DNA of 64,000 nucleotides. It comes from CAYNSX01 sp964400165 (GTDB lineage: Bacteria; Armatimonadota; Hebobacteria; CAYNSX01). The position numbers and the translations under genes were made by a program. The notes under the pieces were generated by a model that searched no databases, had not been told where the DNA came from, and was given only the letters and a program-made list of their open reading frames with translations. The stretch covers positions 14,570 to 78,569 of the forward strand of contig CAYNSX010000003.1 in the NCBI GenBank assembly GCA_964400165.1. Direction: 5' to 3'. Positions 1 to 7,981 of this stretch are shown here, one piece after another; within the stretch, counting starts at the first letter, position 1, and every line of letters begins with the position of its first letter.

Positions 1-1586
1 AGACGCTTCGGCGCGCCCTTGGACCCAGCAGCAAACACCCCGTCCGCGTCGTATTCCGCTTCATACAACAGCAGGGACGATGCGCCTTCGCCCACGACGC
101 CAAACACGTCGTCCGGCAACCCTACCTCCGGGTCAAACCGTCCATGTTCCAACCAGAAGAGAAATACTGGGCCAGCACCGGGTGGCTCCCCGTCAACACG
201 AGTGGGCTTGCACCCCCCAAAGTGAATCCCGCCGGACTCTTGGAGGATGATGGGGCCGGAATGCCCGATACCCCGCTTCTCGTCATCATCCCACTCCCAA
301 AAGTGGGCAAGTCCGGCGTCTCCCCACGGCAGTTCCGGCAACTGCCATGTGCGGTCCCATTGATAGATGGTTCCTGTGCGCTTTCCGATCATGACGCTGT
401 CGGCGAGGCGCCCATCTAGGAAGTGCGACAGTGCGCGCAGATCTTCGCCACCGCCCTGGTCGGTTGATCCCTGCATGCCAAGATTCTCCGACCAGAACTC
501 CATTCCAGGCAGATCGTGCTCATTCACACTGCCGAGCGTGGCTCTGCCGGTCGACTCGTCCAACATTACCGACCGAAAGATTCGAATCTCACCGGCATCC
601 CGCTCGCGGGCAATGTCTCGTTGCCGAGCTTCACCCGCGGGGTCCAAGGAATCGACCAACTCCGGTGTCCCGGGCGGGACTTCCGCGCGGAGTGCATCTA
701 GTTCTTCTGACGAGAATTGCAGCCAACGGCTTTGCCGCAACTGTCCTGCATCAGAGTACTCACCCACCCAGACTGTCGAGTCGCCGTAGAGCTGCACCAG
801 ATACACGGTCCGCAGCGCAGAGGACGCAAACCAGTCTCCCACAGGAATCGAATTGGTGCCGGAACGCAGGAACTCGCCAGAGACTCTCCTCGGGACCTTC
901 AGTCCAGGGATGTCGTTCGACGCGAACGCGACGCCGCGCGCGTCGAACGTTGCACTCGCAAAGCCGTAGTACTCGTCCACCGCAGGAACGGCCACGAGGA
1001 TCGTCAGACTGGCAGCTCGAGTTCCTGCAACCTGACTCGGCGGCGGGATTATGTTGCCGATGGCGCCCAGCGCTCCATCATTCTGTGTCCCAATCTGCAC
1101 CCACGCCTCCGTGCGTCGAATGGGGTCGAACCACTCCGTGAGGCAGAGTTCCTCGCCACCAGGGGCGGAAAGGGAACGAAAGCGCACCCACGAGAAGATG
1201 GAAGTCGCACTCGTTGCGTCGACCGAACCTACCGTCACATCACTCGTTACGCGCCCGTCTGCCACTCGGCGAAATCCTTCCTGACTTGGCAGTCCTGGGA
1301 ATGGCTGGTAACGGTAGTGGTACCAAAAAATGCCGGTCGCGGGTCGCTGTGCGAATGGATCCTCAAAGCTAATTCGGCGATCATGGGAAGCGACAGAAGC
1401 CTTCGCAAAGTATTGCCGCAGGTCTTCCGTCTGGCCGACCCCAATTGGCGGCTCGGCTGCTCCGCCGACCGGGAAAAGTGTGCTCTGTCCCCCGCTGGTG
1501 CTGCAGCCAAGCACGATAACAGCGCCGACTGGGACGAAGCGCCATTGCTTCCGCAGGCAACACGGCTGAAATTGCTTGACCCTCAT
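1..1586 (-). CDS. Putative lipoprotein of unknown function (3' end beyond window)
   Basis: The reverse strand is open without a stop from an ATG at 1586 to the window edge, 528 codons. The start is chosen because GGAG lies about 6-9 nt upstream (1592-1595). The N-terminus is basic, then hydrophobic, and ends in a lipobox-like VLGC with Cys at residue 28, so the mature protein is probably lipid-anchored and exported. I recognise no domain. The rest reads as a soluble Trp- and Asp-rich protein with several short beta-like stretches. A TATAGT hexamer at 1603-1608 (minus) could be the -10 box; no convincing -35 is seen. The gene is divergent from the M61 peptidase, and the 139 bp between them contain an inverted repeat CGCCCC/GGGGCG (1689-1694 and 1701-1706). 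The C-terminus is missing, so a C-terminal domain cannot be excluded. Confidence 0.75.
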   Translation of the reverse strand, partial: MRVKQFQPCCLRKQWRFVPVGAVIVLGCSTSGGQSTLFPVGGAAEPPIGVGQTEDLRQYFAKASVASHDRRISFEDPFAQRPATGIFWYHYRYQPFPGLPSQEGFRRVADGRVTSDVTVGSVDATSATSIFSWVRFRSLSAPGGEELCLTEWFDPIRRTEAWVQIGTQNDGALGAIGNIIPPPSQVAGTRAASLTILVAVPAVDEYYGFASATFDARGVAFASNDIPGLKVPRRVSGEFLRSGTNSIPVGDWFASSALRTVYLVQLYGDSTVWVGEYSDAGQLRQSRWLQFSSEELDALRAEVPPGTPELVDSLDPAGEARQRDIARERDAGEIRIFRSVMLDESTGRATLGSVNEHDLPGMEFWSENLGMQGSTDQGGGEDLRALSHFLDGRLADSVMIGKRTGTIYQWDRTWQLPELPWGDAGLAHFWEWDDDEKRGIGHSGPIILQESGGIHFGGCKPTRVDGEPPGAGPVFLFWLEHGRFDPEVGLPDDVFGVVGEGASSLLLYEAEYDADGVFAAGSKGAPKR

Positions 1587-1725
1587 AGAAATCTCCACGG
1601 CCACTATACTCCGACATGAGGCGGGGGCGACTTGCGCTTGTGTCCCGCGCAGCAAGGGATTTCCCCGCGGCGTCGAATGAAGAGGCGACGCCCCGCCGAC
1701 GGGGCGACGCCCTGGGAGGGTGGTC

Positions 1726-3573
1726 ATGCGTCGTGTTATCGCCTTGCTGGTCTTCGCCGTCGTTGCGCGGGTGGTGGTCGCCGCGCCGGCGCCGAACCCG
1801 TTCATCTACACCGTGCGCCCGCTGGCGCCGAACACGCACCTGTTGAGTGTCACCATCGAGGTGCCCGATGTGCGTGGCGACACGCTCGAATTCGCCATGC
1901 CGGCGTGGACGCCCGGCGCGTATGACATTCAGGATTTCGGCCGCAATGTCGAGGGCTTCGCCGCGTATGACGGCCGCGGACACACCATCCCCTCCCGGCG
2001 TCTCGACAAGCAGACTTGGCGCGTCTGGTCGCGCGGCGTGGACAAAGTCGTCGCCACCTACCGGGTGTATGTGAACCAGATGGGCATCATCACCAGTCAG
2101 TACAACGATGTGCACTGCTGGATCAACGGCGCGTCGGTATACCTGTATGTCGTCGGCCAGGTGCTGCACCCGATCGAATTGCGTCTTGAAGGGTTCCCGC
2201 CGGCCTGGCGGACCTCGACCGCGCTCGACCCCGGGCCCGGCGCGTGGAAGTTCACCGCGCCCGATTACGACTACCTGGTGGACTGCCCGATCGACATTGC
2301 GAACCACACCACGATGCAGTTCGTCGCCGACGGCAAGCAGCACTATATCGTCACGCACTCCGACGCGAAGTATGACCCCGCCGAACTGACGAACTTGATC
2401 AAGCGCATCGTGGACCAGCAGATTGCCCTCTTCGGCAGCGCCCCGTATCCCCGCTATGTCTTTTTCATCCATGTCGGCGGCGGGGGTGGCGGCCTCGAGC
2501 ACCTCTCCTCCACCGCGCTGGGCACCAATCCCGAATTCGCGCGCACGGAGGAGACCCGGCGGCGCTTCGGCGGGCTGGTGTCGCACGAGTTCTTCCACCT
2601 GTGGAATGTGAAGCGCATCCGGCCGCTGCCCCTGGGCCCGTTCGACTACTCGCGTGAAGTCTACACGCAGTACCTGTGGGAGAGCGAGGGCTGGACGAGT
2701 TACTTTGGCGACATCTCGCTGCGCCGCGCCGGCATCACCAGCAAGCAGCAGTATTACGAGGCGATGGCGCGGCTGATGCAGTCGTACGACGAGAACCCGG
2801 CGGCGAAGACCGTCTCGGCCGCCGACGCCTCGATGATGACTTGGGTGAACCCGGACAAACCGTTCTCGTCCATCTCGTATTACGGCAAGGGGCAACTGCT
2901 GGCGTTCTGCCTCGACCTCGAAATGCGCGGGCGGACACAAAACGCCAAGTCGCTCGACGACCTGATGCGCTACCTCTACGCCGAATACGCGGCGAAGGGT
3001 GTCGGCTATCCCGACGGCGCCGTGCAGAAAGCGGCGGAAGTGCTGACCGGCACCAGCTTCCAGGACTTCTTCGATACCTATGTCTTCGCGCCGACGCGCC
3101 CGCCGTATGACGACTTCCTCAAGCATGCCGGCCTGCGCCTCGACATCCGTTCGTCGGAGACCGGGCCGACGCTCGGCATTCGCACCGGCGCCGGTGGCGG
3201 CGGGGGTGGTGGATTCGCGGCAGCGGCCGCGGCGGCGGCCGCAGCCGCAACAGCAGCGGCGAGCGTGGACTTGGTGACAGTGCAGTCGTGCCTGCCAGGC
3301 GGCGCCGGCGACAAGGCCGGCCTCGACCAGGGCGACATTCTGGTGGCGATGGATGGCCGGCGGCTGCGCGCCTCGACGCTTGACCAGACGCTGCGCGACT
3401 ACTTCGCCGCCGGGCAGGAAGTGACGCTGACGGTGCTGCGCGGCGACCGCCTGCTGTCCGTGAAGGCGACGCTGGACGCCAACAAGGCGTCGCAGTACGC
3501 GCTCGTGGAGATCGAGAGCCCGACCGAGTTGCAGGTGCGCATCCGCGACACTTACCTCGGCATCGCGCAGTAA
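1726..3573 (+). CDS. M61-family peptidase with C-terminal PDZ domain, secreted
   Basis: This is a zinc aminopeptidase of the M61 (glycyl aminopeptidase-like) family, probably periplasmic or secreted. The ATG at 1726 is preferred over the GTG at 1720 because GGGAGGG (1714-1720) sits 5 nt before it. A signal peptide (MRRVIALLVF...VVAAPA) is followed by the M61 N-terminal beta domain. The zinc site HEFFH is at about residues 287-291, with the downstream acidic ligand in WESEGW. A PDZ domain occupies the last 100 or so residues (GAGDKAGLDQGD). Between catalytic and PDZ domains is a low-complexity Gly tract followed by an Ala tract, encoded by GGN and GCN repeats around 3187-3265. About 615 residues is normal for the family. 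It appears monocistronic; the threonine synthase gene converges 10 bp downstream. The substrate is unknown. Confidence 0.9.
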   Translation: MRRVIALLVFAVVARVVVAAPAPNPFIYTVRPLAPNTHLLSVTIEVPDVRGDTLEFAMPAWTPGAYDIQDFGRNVEGFAAYDGRGHTIPSRRLDKQTWRVWSRGVDKVVATYRVYVNQMGIITSQYNDVHCWINGASVYLYVVGQVLHPIELRLEGFPPAWRTSTALDPGPGAWKFTAPDYDYLVDCPIDIANHTTMQFVADGKQHYIVTHSDAKYDPAELTNLIKRIVDQQIALFGSAPYPRYVFFIHVGGGGGGLEHLSSTALGTNPEFARTEETRRRFGGLVSHEFFHLWNVKRIRPLPLGPFDYSREVYTQYLWESEGWTSYFGDISLRRAGITSKQQYYEAMARLMQSYDENPAAKTVSAADASMMTWVNPDKPFSSISYYGKGQLLAFCLDLEMRGRTQNAKSLDDLMRYLYAEYAAKGVGYPDGAVQKAAEVLTGTSFQDFFDTYVFAPTRPPYDDFLKHAGLRLDIRSSETGPTLGIRTGAGGGGGGGFAAAAAAAAAAATAAASVDLVTVQSCLPGGAGDKAGLDQGDILVAMDGRRLRASTLDQTLRDYFAAGQEVTLTVLRGDRLLSVKATLDANKASQYALVEIESPTELQVRIRDTYLGIAQ

Positions 3574-3583
3574 CGACGACGCG

Positions 3584-4729
3584 CTAGGCGAACAGTTCCG
3601 GGTGCTTTAGCCCGGTGCCCGTGTTGAGCAGCACGACCGAGGCATCGGCGCCGACCCAGCCGTTAGCCCGCAGGGCGCGCAGCGCCGCCAGCGTCGCGGC
3701 GCCTTCCGGGCAGACCAGCAGCCCTTCGCTCGCGGCGAGGTCGCGGGCGGCGGTGCGGATGTCGTCATCGGCGACGGCGATGGCCGTGCCATTCGACTCG
3801 CGCAGGATGCGCAAGAGCAGGAAATCGCCGGCGCTGCGCGGGACGCGCAGGCCGGGCGCGATGGTGTCCGGCTGTTCTACCGCTATGCACTCGCTTGCGC
3901 CCGCCTCGAAGGCACGCACCAGCGGCGCGCACCCGACCGGCTGCACCGCCACCATCCGCGGCGGCACATCGCTCACCCACCCGGCCGCGCGCAGTTCCTC
4001 GAACGCCTTCCACAGTCCGATCAGTCCGGTGCCCCCACCAGTGGGATAGATGATGACATCGGGCACCTGCCAGCCGAGTTGCTCGGCCAGTTCCAGGCCC
4101 ATCGTCTTCTTGCCCTCGACGCGGTAGGGCTCCAGCAGCGTGGACAAGCCGAACCACTTCTCTGCCGCGGCGCCCTCGCGGGTCTTGGCGCCGCCGTCGG
4201 GCAGCGAGGCGCACTCGCGGATCTCCGCGCCCGCGGCGCGGGCTTCTGCGATGGTGACAGCAGGCACATCGGGCGGGAAGAACACCGTTGCCGGCAGCCC
4301 GGCGCGACGGGCATACGCGGCGAGCGCGGCGCCGGCGTTCCCCGCCGACGGCGCGGCCAGCGCCCGGGCGCCCAGCCGCTTTGCCATGTTCACCGCCATT
4401 GCCATCCCGCGCGCCTTGAAGGTGCCGGTTGGCAAGCGGCCTTCGTCCTTCAACCACAGCGAGTCCATGCCGAGCGTCCGACCGAGCGTGGGCAGAAGAA
4501 TCAGCGGCGTCATCATCTCGCCGAGCGTGACGGGGCCGCCCGGCATCGGCGGCAGGTACTCGCCATAGCGCCACATCGTCGGCGCACGGTCGCGCAGCGC
4601 GTCACTGTCAAATGGCGCGTCCTCCAGGTCATAGCGCGCCAGCAGCATCTTCCCGCACGCCGGGCAGACATTGATGAGTTGCCGCCACTCGGCACGCGCG
4701 CCGCAGGCAGCGCATTCGAGGTGGGTCAT
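3584..4729 (-). CDS. thrC: Threonine synthase (PLP-dependent, zinc-ribbon N-terminus)
   Basis: Threonine synthase converts O-phosphohomoserine to threonine with pyridoxal phosphate in the cytoplasm. The 381-residue product starts at the ATG at 4729. The frame is open further upstream, but the protein beginning MTHLECAACG matches the family. Cys 6, 9, 22 and 25 form the N-terminal zinc ribbon common in the long-ribbon group of threonine synthases. The PLP lysine is K105 in TGTFKARG, and the phosphate-binding loop is TGGGTGLIG. No other threonine-pathway gene is adjacent. The gene is divergent from the NHL-repeat protein across 97 bp. Another fold-type II lyase acting on a related substrate is possible, but the ribbon plus GTFKARG makes threonine synthase most likely. 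Confidence 0.9.
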   Translation of the reverse strand: MTHLECAACGARAEWRQLINVCPACGKMLLARYDLEDAPFDSDALRDRAPTMWRYGEYLPPMPGGPVTLGEMMTPLILLPTLGRTLGMDSLWLKDEGRLPTGTFKARGMAMAVNMAKRLGARALAAPSAGNAGAALAAYARRAGLPATVFFPPDVPAVTIAEARAAGAEIRECASLPDGGAKTREGAAAEKWFGLSTLLEPYRVEGKKTMGLELAEQLGWQVPDVIIYPTGGGTGLIGLWKAFEELRAAGWVSDVPPRMVAVQPVGCAPLVRAFEAGASECIAVEQPDTIAPGLRVPRSAGDFLLLRILRESNGTAIAVADDDIRTAARDLAASEGLLVCPEGAATLAALRALRANGWVGADASVVLLNTGTGLKHPELFA

Positions 4730-4826
4730 TCGGCTGTCGGCAGGCACGGTCTTTCCGACTACGCCGCGCCCGATGCCGGTTCCTGTGTGAGCAGGAGCGG
4801 CGCGCCCGTCGCCGAACCCGAAGAGT

Positions 4827-7481
4827 ATGCCCCGGCGTCTCGCATTCGGTGCGCTGCTGCTCGTCTGCGCGGTCTCCGCGCTGCCCGCCCGCGCCGACGA
4901 GACGCCGTCCCGGCCCGAGGGCATCGTGACGCTCCCCGACGGGCGCATCCTGGTCTCCGACACCGGGCACGACCGCCTGCTGATGTACGACGCGGTCTTC
5001 GCCAATCCCCGCGAGTTCACATTCCCCGGCCTGTCGGTGAAGGACCCCGCCGGACTGTCGCTCGCCGGCGACACCGTGCTGCTCGCCGATCGCGGTAATC
5101 ACCGCATCCTGCGCATCAACCCGAACAAGCGCACGGTCGAGGTTTTGGGCGAATCGGATCTGACTACACCGTCCAAGGCGCTGGCGCTTCCCAGCGGTGA
5201 CATCATCGTCAGTGACACCGCGAAGGGCGAGTTCGTCGTATTCAATTCCAAAGGGAAGTGGCTGATCTTCGGCGGCAAGGGGGACCGACCGGGTCTCTTC
5301 ATTGACCCTCGCGGGATGGCGGTCGTGGGGGATTTGCTCTTCGTCGCCGATTCCGGCAACGGTCGGATACAGGCATTCCGCATTGCTCCCATTCGCGACA
5401 TCGCGCTCGTAACGGAGCGCACCATCGGCGACTTGAACGACCCGCGCGATGTCGTGGCGGTCGGCGACCGCCTCGCTGTGCTCGACAGCGGGAATGGGCG
5501 CATCCGCCTCTACTCGGCGACTGGCGACCTCATCACCGAAACGACGCTGCCGGTCCTCGATGCGCTGCGCAATCCGTCAGCAATTGCCATCGGGGCGCGC
5601 GATACGCTGCTCATCGCCGACACCGGCAACGACCGCCTGCTGCAACTCCCGGCGACCCTCGAAGTGCCGGCGCGGCCCGCGGTGCTCGAAGTCCACGACA
5701 CCGGCGCACACATCCGCTGGGACAGCCCCCGTGCCGGCAAGGCGGAACTTCGCCATCACCTCGCCGACGCCGGCACCCCCTATCCGACCGACAGCGAGGA
5801 CGATGTGCCCGTCTCCAGCGGCGGGCAGAGGCACGAAGTCACCATCAACGGCCTCGAGCCGGGCACGCGCTACCTGTTCCGCGTCACCTTTCCGGGACTG
5901 ACGGTCGTGCCGGGGCCGGCGCGCTCGCGGCTCTACGCGTTCACGACACTGCCGGTGCCGCGGCTGAAAACCTTTGTCCGCCTGCCGGTGGCGGTGCTGG
6001 TGTATCTGAATGTCGTGAACACGAGCAGCGTCACGCCCGACGCGCCGCCGCAGCCCCTCGAAGGCGACCCGCGCTTGCAGTACTACAAAGACCAGGTCGC
6101 CCGCGGCGTCTTTTTCTATTGGCTCAATTCACGGATGAACCTGTGGCTCGATTGCGAGTTCTTCGTCGTCCCGGAGAAGCGCGAGGTGCCCGATTCCGAA
6201 TTCGTGTACTGGCCCCTGCCTTTTGACTCGGACTGGGACAAGGCGCTCGCCGCAAAGGGAAAGAAGCGCGGCGATTACGCGATGCTGGTGGAAATCGTCG
6301 GCGAGCGCCGCTGGAACAAAGACACCAAGCAGTACACCTACAAGACGACGGGCGGGGGCACTTGGGGCATCGACTTCCCGGCGCCCGGCGACCCGGCGCG
6401 CTCACGCTTCGGCGGCGGCGGCGACACGGCCTGGCTCTTCACGCACGAGACGCACCACGCCGTCGATTCCATCTTCGAGCACAGCGGCTACGAGGAGTAC
6501 TTGTTCAATCACCCGTCGCCGAGCATCGACTCGGCGCGCAAAACGGGCGAGCACTGGGATTGCAACGCCTACATCCTGCGCCACTGGAGCGCGCGGCAGT
6601 ACCAGTCCTGCGCGTACGGCGACATTCAGACCGTGGTGGACGGCGACCAGGACGGCATCCCCGATGACGAGAACTGGCTGCCGCTCGACGAGGCGCGCTT
6701 CGGCTCGACGCCGCTCGCCGTCGAGAGTTGTGGTTGCGGGATGAGTGACATGGAGGCGGCGCTCACGCGCATTTGGGTGAATGACACGCTGCCGGCGCCG
6801 CCGGATGTGCACGCCCGCTACCTCGACCCAGACCCGATGAACCCCGACATGGACGGCGACGGCCTGCCGAACGCGCTCGACCCCTACCCGCTGTACGCCG
6901 CCAACACGCGCATTCGTCGCGTGACACCGGGCATCGACGGACACATCAGCGGGGGCGAGTGGGAGGCGTGGCACACGGTCGCGGGCGCCGACGCGGCGGC
7001 GGGCTTCGATGCGAAAGTGTACGCGCATTGGGACGCGGACGCCCTCTACTTCGCCTTTGATCTCTCCCGCCCGATCGCGCAACTGTACGCGCAGATGGAC
7101 GCCGGCGACGACGGCTGGTATGTGGGCGGCGACAACTATTACATTCCCATCCGCATCGCCGACGGCAAGGCGGCGCTCGACGCCGCCGGCCTGCATATCG
7201 TGGATGCCTCCGACCCCGACCAATGGCCGCACGATGTCCGTGAAAAACTCGGCCCAGCCGAGTTCACTGTCGCCGGCAGCGCGGCCGGACCGCGCTATCA
7301 CATCGAAGTGCGCATCCCGCGCCAAGACAACACAGGGCTGACTTTGCACCCGGGACAGCGGGTCGGCGTCGGCTTCTATTTCCTGGTGCACGAGCCGGAT
7401 GGATGGATTTCCGCTTTCGAGCCGTATGCATTGTTCGAGATGGAACTGGTCGCCGAGCGCTGGAAGGGACTTCCCCGATGA
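4827..7481 (+). CDS. Large secreted protein: NHL repeats, FN3, HETHH metalloprotease-like region, Ca-binding repeats, CBM9-like domain
   Basis: The 884-residue product begins with a signal peptide (cleavage near PARA-DET). Residues about 30-280 are NHL-type beta-propeller repeats (recurring VSDTGHDRL, LLADRGNHR, FVADSGNGR, LIADTGNDR). A fibronectin-type III-like segment with GLEPGTRYLFRV follows. HETHH at 540-544 in a globular region suggests a zinc-metallopeptidase site. Two Asp-rich segments (DGDQDGIPDDEN, and NPDMDGDGLPNALDP) resemble thrombospondin type 3 / EF-type calcium loops. The C-terminus has DGHISGGEWE and AHWDADALYFAFDL, which read like a family 9 carbohydrate-binding or DOMON-like beta-sandwich. 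Its stop overlaps the start of the molybdenum hydroxylase small subunit (ATGA), so the two are translationally coupled. The function and whether the zinc site is active are unknown. Confidence 0.8.
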   Translation: MPRRLAFGALLLVCAVSALPARADETPSRPEGIVTLPDGRILVSDTGHDRLLMYDAVFANPREFTFPGLSVKDPAGLSLAGDTVLLADRGNHRILRINPNKRTVEVLGESDLTTPSKALALPSGDIIVSDTAKGEFVVFNSKGKWLIFGGKGDRPGLFIDPRGMAVVGDLLFVADSGNGRIQAFRIAPIRDIALVTERTIGDLNDPRDVVAVGDRLAVLDSGNGRIRLYSATGDLITETTLPVLDALRNPSAIAIGARDTLLIADTGNDRLLQLPATLEVPARPAVLEVHDTGAHIRWDSPRAGKAELRHHLADAGTPYPTDSEDDVPVSSGGQRHEVTINGLEPGTRYLFRVTFPGLTVVPGPARSRLYAFTTLPVPRLKTFVRLPVAVLVYLNVVNTSSVTPDAPPQPLEGDPRLQYYKDQVARGVFFYWLNSRMNLWLDCEFFVVPEKREVPDSEFVYWPLPFDSDWDKALAAKGKKRGDYAMLVEIVGERRWNKDTKQYTYKTTGGGTWGIDFPAPGDPARSRFGGGGDTAWLFTHETHHAVDSIFEHSGYEEYLFNHPSPSIDSARKTGEHWDCNAYILRHWSARQYQSCAYGDIQTVVDGDQDGIPDDENWLPLDEARFGSTPLAVESCGCGMSDMEAALTRIWVNDTLPAPPDVHARYLDPDPMNPDMDGDGLPNALDPYPLYAANTRIRRVTPGIDGHISGGEWEAWHTVAGADAAAGFDAKVYAHWDADALYFAFDLSRPIAQLYAQMDAGDDGWYVGGDNYYIPIRIADGKAALDAAGLHIVDASDPDQWPHDVREKLGPAEFTVAGSAAGPRYHIEVRIPRQDNTGLTLHPGQRVGVGFYFLVHEPDGWISAFEPYALFEMELVAERWKGLPR

Positions 7482-7981
7482 GCATCTTCGGCCCCGATCC
7501 AGTAACCATCACGCTGCGCATCAACGGGCGCGAGCAGCACGTCGCCGCCGGTCCGACGACCTCGCTCCTCTCGGTGCTGCGCGACCAGTTGCTGCTGACC
7601 GGCGCCAAGGAGGCCTGCGGACAGGGTGAGTGTGGCGCCTGCACGGTGCTGGTGGACGGCAAGGCCGTGTATGCGTGTCTGCTCTTCGCATTGCAGGCGC
7701 AGGGTCGTGCAATCACGACGGTGGAGGGCTTGAGCACGAACGGCACGCTGCACCCGGTGCAGCAGGCGTTCATCGAAGAGGACGCGCTGCAGTGCGGCTT
7801 CTGCATCCCCGGGCAAGTGGTGTCGGCGGTGGCGCTGTTGCAAGAGAACCCGGCACCGACGCTGGATGAGATCAAGTCGGCGCTGACCGGCAACATTTGC
7901 CGGTGCAGCGCCTATCCGCACATCTTCACCGCAGTGCAGACCGCGGCGGCACGGATGCGAGAGGGAAAGCGCAATGGCTGA
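7478..7981 (+). CDS. Molybdenum hydroxylase, [2Fe-2S] small subunit
   Basis: This is the electron-transfer subunit of a xanthine-dehydrogenase-family molybdenum hydroxylase. The 167-residue protein has the plant-type ferredoxin cysteines C47, C52, C55 and C67 (CGQGECGAC) and the second all-helical cluster C106, C109, C141 and C143 (CGFC, CRC). The start at 7478 overlaps the previous stop as ATGA and has GAAGGGA upstream. The frame is open 75 nt further 5', but that part lies inside the preceding gene. No Tat signal is present, so the enzyme is probably cytoplasmic. The next gene overlaps its end by 8 nt. Substrate cannot be told from this subunit. Confidence 0.93.
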   Translation: MSIFGPDPVTITLRINGREQHVAAGPTTSLLSVLRDQLLLTGAKEACGQGECGACTVLVDGKAVYACLLFALQAQGRAITTVEGLSTNGTLHPVQQAFIEEDALQCGFCIPGQVVSAVALLQENPAPTLDEIKSALTGNICRCSAYPHIFTAVQTAAARMREGKRNG

